This document shows positions 19,332-21,947 of a stretch of 21,947 nucleotides of DNA, piece after piece. A program made the position numbers and the translations under genes. The stretch covers positions 1 to 21,947 of the forward strand of contig JAAMPI010000969.1 in assembly GCA_013054445.1 (NCBI GenBank), read 5' to 3'. The DNA is from Cudoniella acicularis. Its lineage: Eukaryota > Ascomycota > Leotiomycetes > Helotiales > Helotiaceae. Numbering within the stretch: the stretch's first letter is position 1; every line of letters begins with the position of its first letter. The notes below the pieces were generated by a model. The model did no database searches and was not told the DNA's origin. It was given only the letters and a program-made list of their open reading frames with translations.

Positions 19332-20371
19332 TATTAATTTGGATTTTCATACACGCGAATAGGGTACTGCATCCAACGAGGCTCAAGTTCTGGTCAAGTT
19401 TCGCAATGCGTCATTCCCGACTATTATAACCATTCATTCAACCTCCTTAAGTCCGAATGGATGTTCATTCAATGGGGTTTTTCTATGTGCCACATTGGGC
19501 TCGATTGATATATCTGAGTGCAACTGCTGCAAGTTGAAGACTTGTCGACGACCATGTACTGACAAAGTGTAAAAGAGGATCAAATAAGTATGTGGCTCGG
19601 ATTTTCCGATCCTGAACCACTTCTCCGGCTTATTTATATTTCGTGGTCACCAATGTATTCTTAGAACAGAAATAGTGAGCTTAAATTAGGTTAATATGGG
19701 ATGGTCGATGACGTTATGAGTACAATGACCAGGGTGCGTAGCTTAAGCCCATTGGTTGAGTATAGGAAATGTTCATCCAGTATTCCAGGCATACAAACTT
19801 TTGATATTAGAGTGGTCCAGTAACATTATTGGCTTGTGTGCCAGAAGGTATTTAAAAGATGACAAAATGGAAATGAAGCAGAATATGTGAAGTGATCAGT
19901 CTCTGCATTTATAAGTACGATCTCTATTTTTTACAACTAAGTTCAGACTCGAATTTTTCTTTCGCTGGTTCCGTTTTAGTCACCGGACGAGCAACTGCCG
20001 CTTTAACATGAGCAGAGGGGTGAGCACGTCTGAGCAGAGCCTGGGCACAGCCTAAGTATCCTGAGCCATGGCCCGAGCATCCCGACCATAATATAGAACC
20101 ACTTTTCACTCCTTGTGTGCCCCGGCTACAGTTTCCTTGCCCATTTTCCTGGAAGCTATTCCTACTCCCTTATATGACTCTTGCCGGACTCGATTTTGGT
20201 TCTCTCTCGTTAACTTCGAGCGTCTTAGTGCAGGTCAGCAAGAAGGTCTATATAACCAAGATTAGTGCGTAGTAGAAAGTAGATTCGTCCTTGCTTTACT
20301 TATAAACTATAGTATCATCTATTTCATTGATCTAATTAGAGGCAGGGAAGGTTAGCAAATTACAACGCCTC
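19332..20371. other. Intergenic stretch with no recognised feature
   Basis: About 1 kb without a credible gene, RNA or repeat. Its right part probably belongs to the long upstream region of the xylanase gene. Confidence 0.4.
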
Positions 20372-20404
20372 CCCCACATTTTCCCCACATTTTCCCCACA
20401 TTTT
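20372..20404 (+). promoter_or_regulatory. Three tandem 11-bp repeats with CreA-type sites
   Basis: CCCCACATTTT occurs three times head to tail (20372-20382, 20383-20393, 20394-20404). Each copy carries CCCCAC, which is GTGGGG on the other strand and fits SYGGRG, the binding consensus of the carbon-repressor CreA/CRE1. It lies about 410-445 bp before the xylanase ATG. The repeats are seen directly; the CreA role is inference. Confidence 0.6.
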
Positions 20405-20437
20405 TCTCATAACCCCAGATTTCGGCTCCGGTAACTA

Positions 20438-20444
20438 TTTAGCC
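20438..20444 (-). promoter_or_regulatory. XlnR/Xyr1-type site (GGCTAAA)
   Basis: TTTAGCC on the + strand is GGCTAAA on the minus strand, the classic binding motif of the xylanolytic activator XlnR/Xyr1. It lies 372 bp before the xylanase ATG and 34 bp after the CreA-type repeats. The match is exact, but a 7-mer can occur by chance. Confidence 0.55.
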
Positions 20445-20720
20445 ACAGGCGGCAGATAATGACTGCAGGGGCCTTGACTCTCCTCCGTTGCACAGAGCAG
20501 GCACTCGGCTTGCTGCCCTCCGCATTCTTTTTCTATGGTCACTTGAGTGACTTTAACATAAAAGCTACCCTTGCCCAATTATTAATTTATTGCTCTGGGG
20601 TAAGTATTATTCCACCAATAATCACTACAGACATCGGCGGCAGAAAAAACACATTCCGTATATATTAAAGTCGTATCTTCCAAGGGTAGATTACCCAGGA
20701 GGCAACAGTGACTCTGAGAA

Positions 20721-20727
20721 TATAAAA
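20721..20727 (+). promoter_or_regulatory. Probable TATA box of the xylanase gene
   Basis: TATAAAA, 89 bp before the ATG. A second TATA-like run is at about 20658-20665, and CTTATATATC at 20781-20790 is probably too near the start. Confidence 0.45.
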
Positions 20728-20815
20728 TTGGAGATGATTCTTCCGTATCCCCTCTCAACAGACCACAGTCTGCATTAGAGCTTATATATCACCAGTGACA
20801 CATATTTCCGCTATC

Positions 20816-21573
20816 ATGGTTGCCTTCGCTCAACTCGCCCTCGCTCTCTCAGCGATTACTGGGGTATTCGCCGCTCCTGCCACAGAGTTTATCGGACCTG
20901 CCCTGCAGGCCGATCACGATCTCCCTGACTTTGAGGTTGGAGGCGAGAGCCTCGCCCGCCGCCAGGACTACACTCAGAACTACAAGACCGGTGGCAATGT
21001 CAATTTCCAGTCCGCTACAAATGGATATTCGGTCACGTTCTCTGGTGCTGGGGATTTCGTCGTCGGAAGAGGCTGGAAAACAGGATCCGATAGGTAACGT
21101 CGCCTTTCTTTCTTAAAGTTCCCATGTGGCCTCCCTCCACGCATGTTAACATTTCGTTCAGGAACATCACCTTCAGTGGCTCTACCACAGCATCTTCTGG
21201 TACCGTTCTCCTCTCTATCTATGGCTGGTCGACCAATCCGTTGGTTGAGTATTACATCCAGGAGTACAGCAACGGACAGGGTGCCGCGCAAGGCACTAAG
21301 CTTGGGACATTGGAGAGCGATGGGTCCACCTACGACATTTGGAAGCACCAACAAGTCGGCCAGCCATCTATTTCAGGCACAGCGACTTTTTGGCAGTACA
21401 TTTCAGTCCGTCAGCAGAAGCGGACTGACAGCGGCACTATCACCACCGCCAACCACTTCGCCGCCTGGGCTAAGCAGGGCATGAAATTGGGCACAATGAA
21501 CTACCAGGTGCTTGCGACTGAGGGGTGGGGTAATGCTGGTGGCTCTTCCAAGAACACTATCAGTAGTTCATAA
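20816..21573 (+). CDS. Endo-1,4-beta-xylanase, GH11 family
   Basis: Exons 20816-21093 and 21162-21573 give 229 residues, normal for GH11. The enzyme is secreted and cuts the xylan backbone. The ATG at 20816 opens a signal peptide (MVAFAQLALALSAITGVFA) and a propeptide ending in ARR, a Kex2-type site. The mature domain shows GGNVNF, VGRGWKTGS, GWSTNPLVEYYIQEY with the nucleophile Glu122, HFAAWAKQGM, and ATEGWGNAGGSS with the acid/base Glu213. The 91-residue spacing of the two Glu agrees with known GH11 enzymes. No carbohydrate-binding module follows; the protein ends shortly after the catalytic domain. The usual Tyr after ATEG is Trp here. The intron is 68 bp with a GTAACG donor and TTCAG acceptor. 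Upstream CreA-type and XlnR-type motifs fit glucose repression and xylose induction. No lesion is seen. Confidence 0.95.
21094..21161 (+). other. Xylanase intron
   Basis: 68 bp, GTAACG donor, TGTTAAC branch-like site, TTCAG acceptor. Splicing joins GSD-R to NITFSG, the position where GH11 genes of ascomycetes often carry an intron. Confidence 0.9.
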
Positions 21574-21947
21574 TTTATCTCGTCTGGAGTATAATAGGCA
21601 TAAAGCAGGAAAGGTAAATTGATGAGGGGAACTTTTCGGAAATGTATATATCTATTTTGAGAGCACATTTTGGAGAGTGAAATCCACTGTTGTGACTAGG
21701 TTTACGAGCTTCACAAAATCAATGCATGGTTTTCTACCCTAACAGGCACCAAAATAGGACCTATTTTATAATCCGCAGGTTTGACTGAAAGTGTTCTTAG
21801 AATCTATAGGCTCTACTCAGGTATACTTACCCTCAGCTCAAATTAAGGAAAATACTTCCCCGATCAATGTGAGCCCCCTTATCTTCAATTCAACAGTCTC
21901 GAGCGAGTACATAACCACCCTACCTAAATTGTACGGGCAAGCAAAAA
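21574..21947. other. 3' flank of the xylanase gene
   Basis: Holds the 3' UTR and some AT-rich sequence up to the window end. No other gene is seen. Confidence 0.4.

Noticed and set aside
20372..20404. CRISPR-like array
   Set aside because: The 11-bp units are directly adjacent with no spacers, and the DNA is fungal.

Overview
This is eukaryotic DNA from a filamentous ascomycete. The evidence is short GT-AG introns of 50-82 bp with CTAAY/CTRAC-type branch sites, N-terminal secretion signals followed by Kex2-type KR/RR sites, an ascomycete laccase ending in DSGI, remnants of HET-domain and DUF3433-like genes, and AT-rich blocks that look like mutated (possibly RIP-affected) repeats. The mix of pectate lyase, pectin methylesterase, GH11 xylanase and laccase suggests a plant-associated fungus. 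Leotiomycetes is my guess and is not proven by the sequence.

Layout, left to right. 1-1568: promoter and PL3-type pectate lyase gene (+), with two apparent -1 frameshifts around a Ser/Ala-rich linker. 2156-2446: small secreted Cys-rich PAN-like protein (-). 3063-3160: tandem 49-bp duplication. 3276-3983: a 708-bp, very AT-rich, almost fully palindromic inverted-repeat element (MITE/foldback-like) with ambiguous bases inside. About 4076-6889: a decayed gene (+) for a large Ser/Thr-rich multi-pass membrane protein of DUF3433 type. 7204-7825: secreted protein of unknown function (-, two exons). 9415-11200: intact three-exon laccase (+) with all four copper motifs. 11775-13331: decayed PRISE-type short-chain reductase gene (+). 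13820-14743: decayed, unrecognised membrane protein gene (-) with two in-frame stops. About 15542-16211: decayed HET-domain gene (-). 17397-18589: CE8 pectin methylesterase (+), four exons, with substitutions at two active-site positions and a T8 tract that breaks the signal-peptide frame. 18590-18900: AT-rich block, then an AG-rich tract of about 430 bp that may be a solo LTR. 20816-21573: intact two-exon GH11 xylanase (+) with an XlnR/Xyr1-type GGCTAAA site and three CreA-type GTGGGG sites upstream.

How it fits together. The intact or near-intact genes encode secreted proteins that act on plant cell walls: pectin backbone cleavage, pectin de-esterification, xylan cleavage and phenolic oxidation. 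They are interleaved with pseudogenes and repeat relics, so this looks like an accessory, repeat-rich region and not a conserved core block. I see no obvious new multigene system. The most distinctive signals are the long palindromic element, the PME-like protein lacking the usual catalytic Asp, the laccase with Phe at the T1 axial position, and the stacked regulatory motifs before the xylanase.
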